This document shows positions 1 to 7,328 of a stretch of 35,026 nt of DNA, one piece after another. Under the pieces are notes generated by a model. The model worked only from the letters and a program-made list of their open reading frames with translations, searched no databases and was not told the DNA's origin. The position numbers were made by a program, and so were the translations under genes. Origin of the DNA: Pseudomonadota bacterium (GTDB lineage Bacteria > Pseudomonadota > Gammaproteobacteria > Burkholderiales > Casimicrobiaceae); assembly GCA_018241745.1 (NCBI GenBank), contig JAFEDG010000140.1, forward strand, positions 79,098 through 114,123. The letters run 5' to 3'. Numbering within the stretch: position 1 is the first letter of the stretch; the number at the start of each line of letters is the position of its first letter.

Positions 1-10
1 GGAGGGCAGC

Positions 11-1363
11 ATGGGTCAGCGAAGCATCCGGATGATGATGGCGGTCGCAGCGGCTGCCGGAATGACAACCGCCACCGCCGCGACGTACACCTACCCGGGC
101 GCAGCGCCGTGCGCCACGACCCTGCAGGCCTGCGTGGACGGTGTCGGCGCGAACGATACGATCGAAGTCGCGCAGAACGTGCAGATCCCGGAATTCGTCA
201 CGATCAGCCAATCGCTGGCGTTGACCAATGCGCCTGGGTACACGCCCAGCGTCCAAGGTTTACTCGTGTTGGCCACGACCACCAGTGTCACGTTCGCCAT
301 GCACGGGTTCACGGGCACGCAGCTGCGTGGCGTTCTTGGCGCCGGCGGCGGCAGCCTTGCAGTCACGGTGACCGGCAATGCGTTCCAGGGCGGCGACTAC
401 CAGTCTGGCGTCGAGATGTACGACAACAACGCGAACCCGGGCAGCGTGCTGACCGCGCTGATCAGCGGCAACACGTTCGCGCAATCGTCGACGTCGGTCT
501 GCGCGGACGCGCTGTCGGTCGTCGCGACCAGTGCGCAGATGAACGCGACGATCACCGGGAACCAATTCACGATGGGCTATCTATCGCAGTGCGGCGCGAT
601 CGACGTCGTCGCAGGGGGCGCTGGCGGCGGCACGGCGCTCATCGGCCGCAACCTGATTCAGGGCGCGGACTTCGACTACGGCATCATGTTCCGCCACTTC
701 GGCGCCAATCCGACGGATACGACAACCCAGCTGTCCGGAACGATTACCAACAACCTCGTCGTCGGCGAGAGCGGCAACACGGGGGCACCGGGGGGGATCG
801 TGCTCTCCGCGGACGGATATAACGCCAAACTGTCCGCGCAAGTCATCAACAACACCGTAGCCGACGGACGCATCGGCGTGCTGGTATCCGCGCGCACCGA
901 CCTCGGCGCCGCGCTCGGCGGCAGGCTTGCCAACAACATCGTCGCGGGCAACAGTAGCTACGACATCGGCATCGACCCCGGCCTCGCCGGGTTTGTTGCC
1001 GATCACAACATGACCAGCGGCAGCACCCACTACGGTTCCGCGTTCGGCCCCGGCAACCTCTCTGGCAATCCGGACTTCGTATCGCCGACGGGGCCCGGGG
1101 GCAGTTACCAGCTGCAACTCGACTCGCCGGCGATCAACTCCGGCGACACCAGTGCGCTCGATCCGTCGCTGACGCTGGACCTCGCGGGGAATGCGCGCAT
1201 CGTTTCGGTGATCGATCGCGGCGCCTATGAATCGGCGTCGACAGCGCCGCCGATACCGGTGCCCGGTCCGCAGCCAGTGCCGACACTCGAGCGCGGCGCG
1301 CTTGTCGCGCTGCTCCTGCTGTTGCTCGCAGTGTCTTCGGCCACGTTGCGCCGCCGTCGCTGA
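11..1363 (+). CDS. Secreted right-handed beta-helix protein with IPTL-CTERM-like sorting tail
   Basis: A 450-residue predicted secreted protein. Residues 1-24 form a Sec signal peptide with an Ala-rich core. The body has recurring short strands with Asn-rich turns (GNTF, GNQF, NNLV, NNTV, NNIV), the pattern of parallel beta-helix or polymorphic-outer-membrane-like proteins. The C-terminus has a Pro-rich linker, the motif VPTLERG, a hydrophobic helix of about 15 residues and a terminal LRRRR. This is the layout of IPTL-CTERM tails, which the family literature links to exosortase H sorting. The usual IPTLxxWG core is altered: the Trp is absent and the spacing is one residue shorter. An SD-like GGAGGG sits at 1-6. 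Function and ligand are not recognised. The fold call comes from repeat pattern, not from a profile search. Confidence 0.8.
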   Translation: MGQRSIRMMMAVAAAAGMTTATAATYTYPGAAPCATTLQACVDGVGANDTIEVAQNVQIPEFVTISQSLALTNAPGYTPSVQGLLVLATTTSVTFAMHGFTGTQLRGVLGAGGGSLAVTVTGNAFQGGDYQSGVEMYDNNANPGSVLTALISGNTFAQSSTSVCADALSVVATSAQMNATITGNQFTMGYLSQCGAIDVVAGGAGGGTALIGRNLIQGADFDYGIMFRHFGANPTDTTTQLSGTITNNLVVGESGNTGAPGGIVLSADGYNAKLSAQVINNTVADGRIGVLVSARTDLGAALGGRLANNIVAGNSSYDIGIDPGLAGFVADHNMTSGSTHYGSAFGPGNLSGNPDFVSPTGPGGSYQLQLDSPAINSGDTSALDPSLTLDLAGNARIVSVIDRGAYESASTAPPIPVPGPQPVPTLERGALVALLLLLLAVSSATLRRRR

Positions 1364-1444
1364 CCACCCCCGGGCCCCGTCCGCGGAACGCGGGCGGCGC
1401 GTAACCGTGCAAATGAGCAGCGCGTTGGACTGGTAGTCTCGACA

Positions 1445-1482
1445 CCACGCCCACCGGCGTGGCGGCCCGCAATGACGCGGGC
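1445..1482 (+). other. Tandem hairpins in the pldA leader
   Basis: Two perfect inverted repeats lie back to back just ahead of pldA: CCACGCC/GGCGTGG (1445-1451 with 1456-1462, 4-base loop) and GCCCGC/GCGGGC (1465-1470 with 1477-1482, 6-base loop). There is no T-run after them, so a terminator for the upstream gene is not well supported. They could structure the 5' leader of pldA or be a transcription barrier between the two genes. Confidence 0.45.
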
Positions 1483-1505
1483 TCCCTTCTCGGGAAGCAC
1501 CCACC

Positions 1506-2648
1506 ATGGCGTACTCATCGGCCGTACGCACGTTCGCGTGCGCGGCGGCATTACTCACGACCCCGTCGCTCGCCGTCACGCTCGTCGACATCGGGCCGTG
1601 CGCGGGCCTGACCGACAACTCGGCGCGCCTTGCGTGCTACGACCGCGTCGCCGGACGCGAAGGATCGCCACCGCCGATCGCGGTGGCAGCGCCATCGTCG
1701 TCCGCGCCTGCGGCGGAGGGCGCCACGGCCGAGCGGACGCCTGCGACGTCGTCACCGGCGCATGCGGCCGCGGCGGTCGGCAGCGCCGCGGCGCGCTCCG
1801 TCACCGGACAGGCGGAGAACATCGCGACGCCGCCGCCGCCCGCGCCGTCGCTGCTCGGCGAGGCATGGGCGCTCGACGACGACGCCCGCGACGCGCGCTT
1901 CAACCTGCGCTTCCACAATCCGAACTACGTCGCGCTGCGCTGGAGCGACAACGTCAACGACCAGCCGTATTCGCCGAGCGAGGGCCAGTCGCCGGCGCTG
2001 CCCGCGCCGCTGCAACCCAACGAGCTCAAATTCCAGGTGTCGTTCAAGGCCCGACTGTGGGAAACCGAGAACCGGCGCTTCGCGACGTGGCTCGGCTACA
2101 CGCAGCAAAGCAACTGGCAGATCTTCAACGAACGGCTGTCGCGGCCATTCCGCGAGACGGACTACATGCCCGAGATCATGTTCGCGCTGCGGCCGGACCT
2201 CGAATGGGACGGCTGGCGCTGGCGCCTGCTGAACATCGGCATCGCGCACCAGTCGAACGGGCGTGCGGACCCGCTGTCGCGCAGCTGGAATCGCGTGTAT
2301 GCGCAGTTCGGCATCGAGCGCGGCGACTTCGCGCTGTACATCAAGCCGTGGTACCGGCTCCACGAGACCGCGGACGACGACAACAATCCCGACATCACCG
2401 ACTACATGGGCCACGGCGAGGTGCAGGCGTTCTACCGGACCGAAAAGGGCTTCGGCTTCACGCTGACGGGGCGTTACAACGCACACACGCACAAGGGCGC
2501 CGCGATGTTCGAGGCGTCGACGCCGCCGCTGCTCGGCCCGTTGAAAGGTTACCTGCAGGTGTTCACCGGCTACGGCGAGAGCCTGATCGACTACAACTGG
2601 CGGCAGACGACGATCGGCGTGGGCCTCACGCTCAACGACATCCTCTGA
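1506..2648 (+). CDS. pldA: Outer membrane phospholipase A (OMPLA)
   Basis: Calcium-dependent outer-membrane phospholipase A1/A2 that hydrolyses acyl chains of misplaced phospholipids in the outer leaflet. The C-terminal 250 residues match the OMPLA family closely: FRETDYMPE, HQSNGRADPLSRSWNR, DNNPDITDYMG and GYGESLIDYNW near the C-terminus. The catalytic triad corresponds to His248, Ser250 and Asn262, with the same spacing as His142/Ser144/Asn156 of the E. coli enzyme. Residues 1-23 form a signal peptide. Between it and the barrel lies a segment with a CxxxxxxxxRLACYD motif (about 32-45) followed by some 65 residues rich in Ala, Ser and Pro, absent from the E. coli protein. At 380 residues it is longer than the roughly 290-residue E. 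coli protein because of this insert. Convergent with the small membrane protein gene downstream. Confidence 0.93.
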   Translation: MAYSSAVRTFACAAALLTTPSLAVTLVDIGPCAGLTDNSARLACYDRVAGREGSPPPIAVAAPSSSAPAAEGATAERTPATSSPAHAAAAVGSAAARSVTGQAENIATPPPPAPSLLGEAWALDDDARDARFNLRFHNPNYVALRWSDNVNDQPYSPSEGQSPALPAPLQPNELKFQVSFKARLWETENRRFATWLGYTQQSNWQIFNERLSRPFRETDYMPEIMFALRPDLEWDGWRWRLLNIGIAHQSNGRADPLSRSWNRVYAQFGIERGDFALYIKPWYRLHETADDDNNPDITDYMGHGEVQAFYRTEKGFGFTLTGRYNAHTHKGAAMFEASTPPLLGPLKGYLQVFTGYGESLIDYNWRQTTIGVGLTLNDIL

Positions 2649-2653
2649 AATCA

Positions 2654-2664
2654 GGGTCCGACCC
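2654..2664. repeat. REP-like palindrome GGGTCCGACCC, copy 1
   Basis: An 11-base palindrome (GGGTC, central C, GACCC) followed by a CGTTTTC tail. It sits 6 bases after the pldA stop codon and 6 bases before the stop of the convergent membrane-protein gene. The same core recurs at 10907-10917, 10970-10980 and 28083-28125, each time at a gene end. Resembles interspersed REP-type palindromes. Confidence 0.75.
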
Positions 2665-2669
2665 CGTTT

Positions 2670-3002
2670 TCAATTCGGCGACTTCGGCGTCTTGCGCTCC
2701 GGAATCGACGCACTGCGCGCGACGATCATCAGCACGCCCAGCAGCACGAGCATGACCGGGATGATCAGCCGGAACGACCAGTCCCGGTTGTCATGCAGCC
2801 ACCACGCGATGCCGATCGCGATCAGGAACGGGCCGGACACGACGGAGGTCTTCGTGAGGCCGTCGGCGACCAGCACCGCGACGCCGGCGACGATGAACCC
2901 CCCGCTGACGAGCAGGCTGCGGTCCGGGATGATGCCGAAGTACCAGGCGAGCGAGACGAGGCCGATGACGATCAGCGTGATGGGCAGGGCGTTGTCGCGC
3001 AT
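2670..3002 (-). CDS. Small four-helix membrane protein (LiaF/DUF5668-like N-terminal type)
   Basis: A 110-residue integral membrane protein with about four predicted helices (residues 5-20, 24-46, 50-68 and 73-93), short polar loops and a charged C-terminal tail. I chose the ATG at 3002 over an upstream in-frame ATG at 3035 because GAGGAG lies about 6 bases before it. It resembles the small membrane domain seen at the N-terminus of LiaF-type proteins (DUF5668-like), but the match is by hydropathy and style only. No catalytic residues are visible and the function is unknown. Divergent from the tRNA-Gly gene and convergent with pldA. Confidence 0.75.
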   Translation of the reverse strand: MRDNALPITLIVIGLVSLAWYFGIIPDRSLLVSGGFIVAGVAVLVADGLTKTSVVSGPFLIAIGIAWWLHDNRDWSFRLIIPVMLVLLGVLMIVARSASIPERKTPKSPN

Positions 3003-3081
3003 GGCGGACTCCTCGGGCGGGGTGGGCGCGAGCATAGCAAGCGACCGCGGGCAGCGCGAGCGGGCGCGGTGCGCGGCGAGG

Positions 3082-3087
3082 TAGAAT
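3082..3087 (+). promoter_or_regulatory. -10 box of the tRNA-Gly promoter
   Basis: TAGAAT matches five of six positions of the sigma-70 -10 consensus and lies 12 bases before the mature tRNA 5' end. No good -35 hexamer is visible 16-18 bases upstream. Confidence 0.5.
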
Positions 3088-3099
3088 CGAGGCCGCAGC

Positions 3100-3173
3100 G
3101 CGGGTGTAGCTCAATGGTAGAGCAGAGGCTTCCCAAGCCTACGACGAGGGTTCGATTCCCTTCACCCGCTCCA
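3100..3173 (+). tRNA. tRNA-Gly (anticodon CCC)
   Basis: A 74-base tRNA gene with encoded CCA. The acceptor stem pairs GCGGGTG with CACCCGC. The D arm is GCTCAATGGTAGAGC, the anticodon loop is TTCCCAA (anticodon CCC after the invariant T33), and the T arm is AGGGTTCGATTCCCT. It closely resembles E. coli glyU. The 3' end (3162-3173) overlaps the stop-codon end of the convergent LysE-family gene. Confidence 0.97.
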
Positions 3174-3779
3174 GCGCAAATCCACCAGCAGGAACGAAGC
3201 CGCGAGTGCCAGGATCGCCACGGCGAACGCGCGCCGCGCGACTTTCGTCCTCGACGCATCGGAAAGCCAGGACCGCGCATAGCCTCCGGCCAGTACGATG
3301 GCAAGGTGGATTACCGTCGCGATCGTCGCGCTGATCGCCGCCAGCACCAGCGCTTCACGCAGTCGCAACGTCTGGCCGTGCATGAACTGCGGCACGACGA
3401 CCGCAAAGAACATGTAGGCTTTCGGGTTGAGAAGGTTGATCAGCAGCCCGGTCAAGAATGCGTGGCGCGGGAAGCGCGTCACCACGGCGGCCGACTCGCT
3501 GTGCTCGGCGGACATCCAGGTCCTCACGCCGATCCACGCCATCATGATCGCGCCCGCAATGCGCAACGCGTTCCATAGCGCCGGCGCCGCGGCGAGCAAT
3601 GCGGTGAGCCCCAGTGCCGCCAGCAGGCCGTTGGCGAGGAGCCCCAGGCCGACGCCTGCCACCGCCATCAGGCCGCTGCGCCTGCCTTCGATTGCGGCGA
3701 GCCCCGCCAGCCACGCCATGTTGGGACCGGGCGTCAGTTCGATGAGCAGGACGGCAAGTGCGAACCCGGCGATGTCCAT
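3162..3779 (-). CDS. LysE/RhtB-family amino acid exporter
   Basis: A 205-residue inner-membrane protein of the LysE/RhtB translocator family, which exports amino acids or homoserine lactones. It has the family signature ELTPGPNMAWL at about residues 15-25, the later motif NPKAYMFF and about six hydrophobic helices. Length is typical. The start is placed at the ATG at 3779 where the family N-terminus begins. The longer frame to 3863 adds an Arg/Ser-rich stretch unlike the family and overlaps the LacI gene. The last four codons and the TGA lie inside the 3' end of tRNA-Gly on the other strand. Substrate cannot be told from sequence. Confidence 0.87.
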   Translation of the reverse strand: MDIAGFALAVLLIELTPGPNMAWLAGLAAIEGRRSGLMAVAGVGLGLLANGLLAALGLTALLAAAPALWNALRIAGAIMMAWIGVRTWMSAEHSESAAVVTRFPRHAFLTGLLINLLNPKAYMFFAVVVPQFMHGQTLRLREALVLAAISATIATVIHLAIVLAGGYARSWLSDASRTKVARRAFAVAILALAASFLLVDLRWSG

Positions 3780-3795
3780 GTGCAGGTGAGCCTGC

Positions 3796-4845
3796 TTACG
3801 CCGGTGGCGGTGCAGTGCTCCCGCGGACGACGAGCTCGAACGGCAGCGACTCGAACGCCGCATGCGGGCGGCCCACGAGCCGCGCGATCACCTGCTCGCC
3901 CGCCGCGCGCCCGATGTCGACGATCGGCGTGCGCACGCTCGTGAGGGCTGGCGTCTGCGTCGCGCCGAGGTCGGTGTTGTCGATGCCGGTGATCGACAGG
4001 TCGTCGGGAATCCGCACGCCGCGGTCGCGGCACGCGAGCATGCCGCCCACGGCGAACACGTCGTTCGTCGACACCACGGCGGTCGGCGGCGCGTCGAGCG
4101 CGAGCAGCTCGTGCATCATCGCGCGCGATGCCGCGAGGTCGATGGGTCCGTACCGCGCGCGCGATTCGTCGAACGCGATGCCCGCCTGGGCCAGCGCCGC
4201 GCGCATGCCGAGGCCGCGCTCGATCGCGCGGTCGTTGTCGGTAGTCACCGCGGACAGCAATCCGAAGCGGCGATGCCCGAGGTCGATCATGTGCCGCGTC
4301 GCCGCGTACGCCGCGGCACGGTTGTCGAAGCCGACGCTCGGATGCCGGCGCATCGGATCGACGCCCCACGTCAGCACGTACGGCCGCCCGTAGTCGTCGA
4401 GCAGCGCGAAGAGCCGCGGATCGTGGTGCAGCCCGACGTATACGAACGCGTCGACGCCGTGGCCGACGAGCTGCTCGGTCACGCGCACCTCGGCGGCGAG
4501 GTCGTAATGATGCTCGGCGAGTACCAGCGAATAGCCCTTGGCGTCGAGCACCGCCTGCAACGCGCTCGTCGTACGGGCGTATAGCGCGTAGTCGACCGAT
4601 GGCACCACCGCGCCGACCATCTGGCTGCGGCGGCTGCGCAGCGCCCGCGCCGCGCCGTGCGGGACGTAGCCCAGCTGGTCGATGGCCTGCCGCACGCGCG
4701 CCAGCGTCTCGGGCTCGACGCGCCCCGGGAAATTGAGCGCGCGCGACACGGTGGCCGTCGATACGCCGGCGAGCCGCGCAACGTCCTTCGCGCCCGAGCG
4801 CACGGCAGCGGTGGACGCGGGAGACCGGCCGAAGGGAGCACCCAT
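3796..4845 (-). CDS. LacI-family transcriptional regulator of carbohydrate cluster 1
   Basis: A 349-residue LacI/GalR-family regulator. The N-terminal helix-turn-helix is KDVARLAGVSTATVSRALN followed by the hinge-helix region (GYVPHGAARALRSRRS). The rest is a periplasmic-binding-protein-like effector domain with the family motifs GVDAFVY, PPTAVVSTNDVFAVG and ITGIDNTDLG. It is divergent from the ABC transporter operon starting at 5015. Two palindromes with a central CG lie between them, at 4867-4880 and 4956-4969. I infer that it represses the transporter operon, and probably itself, until a sugar or sugar derivative binds. Start taken at the ATG at 4845; an upstream in-frame ATG at 4881 would run through the 4867-4880 operator and is less likely. 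Confidence 0.92.
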   Translation of the reverse strand: MGAPFGRSPASTAAVRSGAKDVARLAGVSTATVSRALNFPGRVEPETLARVRQAIDQLGYVPHGAARALRSRRSQMVGAVVPSVDYALYARTTSALQAVLDAKGYSLVLAEHHYDLAAEVRVTEQLVGHGVDAFVYVGLHHDPRLFALLDDYGRPYVLTWGVDPMRRHPSVGFDNRAAAYAATRHMIDLGHRRFGLLSAVTTDNDRAIERGLGMRAALAQAGIAFDESRARYGPIDLAASRAMMHELLALDAPPTAVVSTNDVFAVGGMLACRDRGVRIPDDLSITGIDNTDLGATQTPALTSVRTPIVDIGRAAGEQVIARLVGRPHAAFESLPFELVVRGSTAPPPA

Positions 4846-4853
4846 GCCGCCAG

Positions 4854-4880
4854 AGCATACTGGACATGCAATCGATTGCA
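4854..4880 (-). promoter_or_regulatory. LacI-type operator over the regulator's own promoter
   Basis: TGCAATCGATTGCA at 4867-4880 is a perfect 14-base palindrome with the central CG typical of LacI-family operators. Read on the minus strand it overlaps a candidate -35 (TTGCAA), 16 bases before a -10-like TATGCT (4854-4859). Transcription would begin only a few bases before the ATG at 4845. This suggests autorepression. The operator is clear by symmetry; the promoter assignment is inference. Confidence 0.7.
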
Positions 4881-4922
4881 AGCTGCACCGCGACGAGACT
4901 TAAAGGATTGTGCGCTGCAAGA

Positions 4923-4951
4923 TTGACACGCCGGCGCCGAACCGGAATCCT
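4923..4951 (+). promoter_or_regulatory. Candidate promoter of ABC transporter operon 1
   Basis: A consensus -35 TTGACA (4923-4928) is followed after 17 bases by a weak -10 AATCCT (4946-4951). The predicted start would fall within the operator-like sequence at 4956-4969. Confidence 0.45.
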
Positions 4952-4955
4952 GCCA

Positions 4956-4969
4956 TGTAATCGAATACA
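4956..4969. promoter_or_regulatory. Second LacI-type operator, cluster 1
   Basis: TGTAATCGAATACA is a near-perfect palindrome (one mismatched pair) sharing the TGNAATCG half-site with 4867-4880. Its centre is 89 bases from the first operator, compatible with DNA looping. It lies just downstream of the candidate -10, where repressor binding would block transcription. Confidence 0.6.
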
Positions 4970-5014
4970 CACAACCACCGACGGGCAAAGCCCGCTCACC
5001 TCCAGGAGGCTGCG

Positions 5015-6427
5015 ATGCGCAACAACGAGACCAAGGGACCGGCGAAGCCTGCGCGCCGCCGGGTGATCAAGCAAGGTGCGGCGCTGTCCGCCGCCGGCCT
5101 GCTCGGGCCGGTACTGTCGTCCTCGGTGTTCGCGCAAGGCGACGACCTCGCGCCGTACAAGGCGGCCAGGATCAACTGGCGCCAGGCGGAAGGCCAGGAG
5201 ATCACCGTCGCGGTGATCCCGGCGAGCTATTTCGAGAACCTCATCTCGCTGCAGCCGCAGTTCGAGGCGCTGACCGGCATCAAGCTGCGCTTCGAAAAGG
5301 TGCCGCCTGGCCAGATCCGGCAGAAGGCGGTGCTGGACCTGTCGTCCAAGACCGGCACGTATGCGTCGCACGCGTCCGACCCGATGTACTACCCGCTGTA
5401 CGTCGCCAACAAGTGGGTCGAGCCGCTCGACACGTATCTCAACGACGCGTCGCTGACGGACAAGGCGTGGTTCCAGTTCGACGACATCATCAAGGCGTGG
5501 CGCGACGCCAACTCGATGAACAGCAAGCCCTACGGCGTCCCGTACGACGGCGAGGTGACCGTGCAGGTCTACCGCAAGGACCTCTACGCGGCGAAGGGCC
5601 TCAAGGCCGCGGCGACGCTTGACGAGCTCGTCGCCAACGCGAAGGCGCTCAACGATCCTGCCAACCGCATGTACGGCATCGCGCTGCGCGGCTTCGCGGG
5701 CGCCGGCCAGAACATGTACATCTACCCGTCGATCCTGAAAGGCTTCGGCGGCAACTGGGGCAGCGGCGGCAAGGTCGTCGTGAACTCGCCGCAGCACGTC
5801 GCCGCATTGACGTGGTACGTCGACACGCTGACGGCCTACGCGCCGCCGGCCGTGCGCAACTGGAACTGGCCGGACATCGCCGACGCGTTCTCGCAAGGCA
5901 CGCTCGGCACCTACGTCGACGCGCACTCGTCGGCGGCCGTCATCAACAATCCGGAGAAGTCCAAGGTCGTCGGCAAGATCGCCTACGCGACGTGGCCCAA
6001 GGGGCCGGCGGGGCAGTGCGCGACGTCGATCTGGAACTGGGGCTTCCCGATCAACGCGGCGCTCAACGACAAGCAGAAGAAGGCGACCTGGCTGTTCATC
6101 CAATGGGCCGCGTGCGCCGAGACGCAGGCGCGCACGTCGTGGAAGTTCGCGGGGCCGGCGAAGCGCTCGGGCATCAACCGTGTGTCGCTGTGGAAGTCGC
6201 CGGATTTCGCGGCGGCGATGAAAGGCATGGGCGACAACTTCATCCCGGCGGCGCTCGACTCGCTGGAGCACGATACGGACGTCGACTGGCGGCCGCGGGT
6301 GCCGCAGTGGCCGGCGATCGGCGACACGATGGGTACCGCAGTGCAGGCGGCGCTCGTCGGCCAGAAGAAGCCCAAGGAGGCGCTGGACGAGGCGCAGGCG
6401 CGCATCGACCAGATCATGAAGGGCTGA
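5015..6427 (+). CDS. Sugar ABC transporter substrate-binding protein (family 1, Tat-type signal)
   Basis: A 470-residue extracellular solute-binding protein that captures a carbohydrate in the periplasm for the permeases encoded next. The N-terminus has a twin-arginine-like motif (RRRVIKQ, about 14-20) before a hydrophobic core and an AQ cleavage site near residue 42, so Tat export is likely. Family 1 features include ITVAVIPASYFENL, the FEALTGI segment and conserved Trp-rich stretches late in the protein (WNWGFPI). The start has a clear AGGAGG at 5004-5009, 5 bases before the ATG. First gene of an operon with tight spacing (4 bases to the next gene). Ligand unknown; LacI control and the linked sulfatase hint at a glycan-derived, possibly sulfated sugar. 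Confidence 0.92.
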   Translation: MRNNETKGPAKPARRRVIKQGAALSAAGLLGPVLSSSVFAQGDDLAPYKAARINWRQAEGQEITVAVIPASYFENLISLQPQFEALTGIKLRFEKVPPGQIRQKAVLDLSSKTGTYASHASDPMYYPLYVANKWVEPLDTYLNDASLTDKAWFQFDDIIKAWRDANSMNSKPYGVPYDGEVTVQVYRKDLYAAKGLKAAATLDELVANAKALNDPANRMYGIALRGFAGAGQNMYIYPSILKGFGGNWGSGGKVVVNSPQHVAALTWYVDTLTAYAPPAVRNWNWPDIADAFSQGTLGTYVDAHSSAAVINNPEKSKVVGKIAYATWPKGPAGQCATSIWNWGFPINAALNDKQKKATWLFIQWAACAETQARTSWKFAGPAKRSGINRVSLWKSPDFAAAMKGMGDNFIPAALDSLEHDTDVDWRPRVPQWPAIGDTMGTAVQAALVGQKKPKEALDEAQARIDQIMKG

Positions 6428-6431
6428 TGGC

Positions 6432-7328
6432 GTGACCGCAGCGGCGCGTCCTGCGCGCTCACTGGCCGCGCAGGAGCGCCGCTTTGCGTTGGCGCTCCTC
6501 GCGCCGGCGCTCGTCGTCCTGTTGCTGACGACGACGGCGCCCCTCGTCTACCTCGCGTGGACGAGCCTCAACCGGATCGACCTCGCGATGCCCTGGCTGT
6601 CGGGCTTCGCGGGCGTCGACAACTACGCCAAGATGGGCAGCGACCCGCGGTTCTGGAATTCGCTGCTGCTGACGGCCGTGTATACGGCGTCCACCGTCGT
6701 GCTGCAGGTGATCCTCGGGCTGTCGCTCGCGCTGCTGGTGCTGCAGATCCCGCGCGGCCAGGGCGCGCTGCGGATCGCGGCGATCCTGCCGATCGTGCTC
6801 GCGCCCGTAGTCGTCGGGCTGTTCTGGCGCACGCTGGTGCTCGCGCCGGACTTCGGCCTCGTCGACATGACGACGCGCGCGCTGGGCCTGGGCTCGCACA
6901 ACTGGCTCGGCGACCCGCAGCTGGCGCTCATTTCCGTCATCGCGATCCACACGTGGCAGTGGACGCCGTTCGCGTTCCTGGTGCTGCTCGCGTCGCTGGC
7001 GACGCTGCCGCCCGACGTCTACGAGGCCGCGCGCCTCGACCGCGCCAGCGCGTGGCAGCGCTTCGTCCACATCACGCTGCCGCTGTTGCGCCCGGCCATC
7101 GTCATGGTCGTGATCCTGCGCACGATGACGGCGCTGTCGGCGTTCGCCGCGATCTTCGCCGCGACGGGCGGCGGCCCCGGCTCCGCCACTGAAATCCTGA
7201 ACCTCTACGCGTACCGGACGTCGTTCACCGAGCTCAACCTCGGCTACGGCTCGTCGCTCGCGGTGGTGCTGCTCGCCATCACGCTCGCGATCTCGTTCCT
7301 GATGTTCCGGCTGCGGAGGGCGCGATGA
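6432..7328 (+). CDS. Sugar ABC transporter permease 1 (MalF/UgpA type)
   Basis: A 298-residue inner-membrane permease of the MalF/UgpA type with about six transmembrane helices. The cytoplasmic EAA loop, which docks on the ATPase, is visible as YEAARLDRASAWQRFVHITLP near residues 196-217. The start is a GTG 4 bases after the binding-protein stop; the ATG in between is in another frame and stops at once. It overlaps the next permease by 4 bases (ATGA), so the two are translationally coupled. Confidence 0.92.
   Translation: MTAAARPARSLAAQERRFALALLAPALVVLLLTTTAPLVYLAWTSLNRIDLAMPWLSGFAGVDNYAKMGSDPRFWNSLLLTAVYTASTVVLQVILGLSLALLVLQIPRGQGALRIAAILPIVLAPVVVGLFWRTLVLAPDFGLVDMTTRALGLGSHNWLGDPQLALISVIAIHTWQWTPFAFLVLLASLATLPPDVYEAARLDRASAWQRFVHITLPLLRPAIVMVVILRTMTALSAFAAIFAATGGGPGSATEILNLYAYRTSFTELNLGYGSSLAVVLLAITLAISFLMFRLRRAR

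Noticed and set aside
3100..3173. tRNA-Gly as an integration site for a genomic island
   Set aside because: I found no direct repeat of the tRNA 3' end further on and no integrase, so the neighbouring carbohydrate clusters are not shown to be an island.
3734..6271. An 845-codon open frame on the minus strand
   Set aside because: It is antisense to the binding protein and runs out of frame through the LacI gene. The translation is Arg-rich without any recognisable domain, as expected of a GC-driven shadow.
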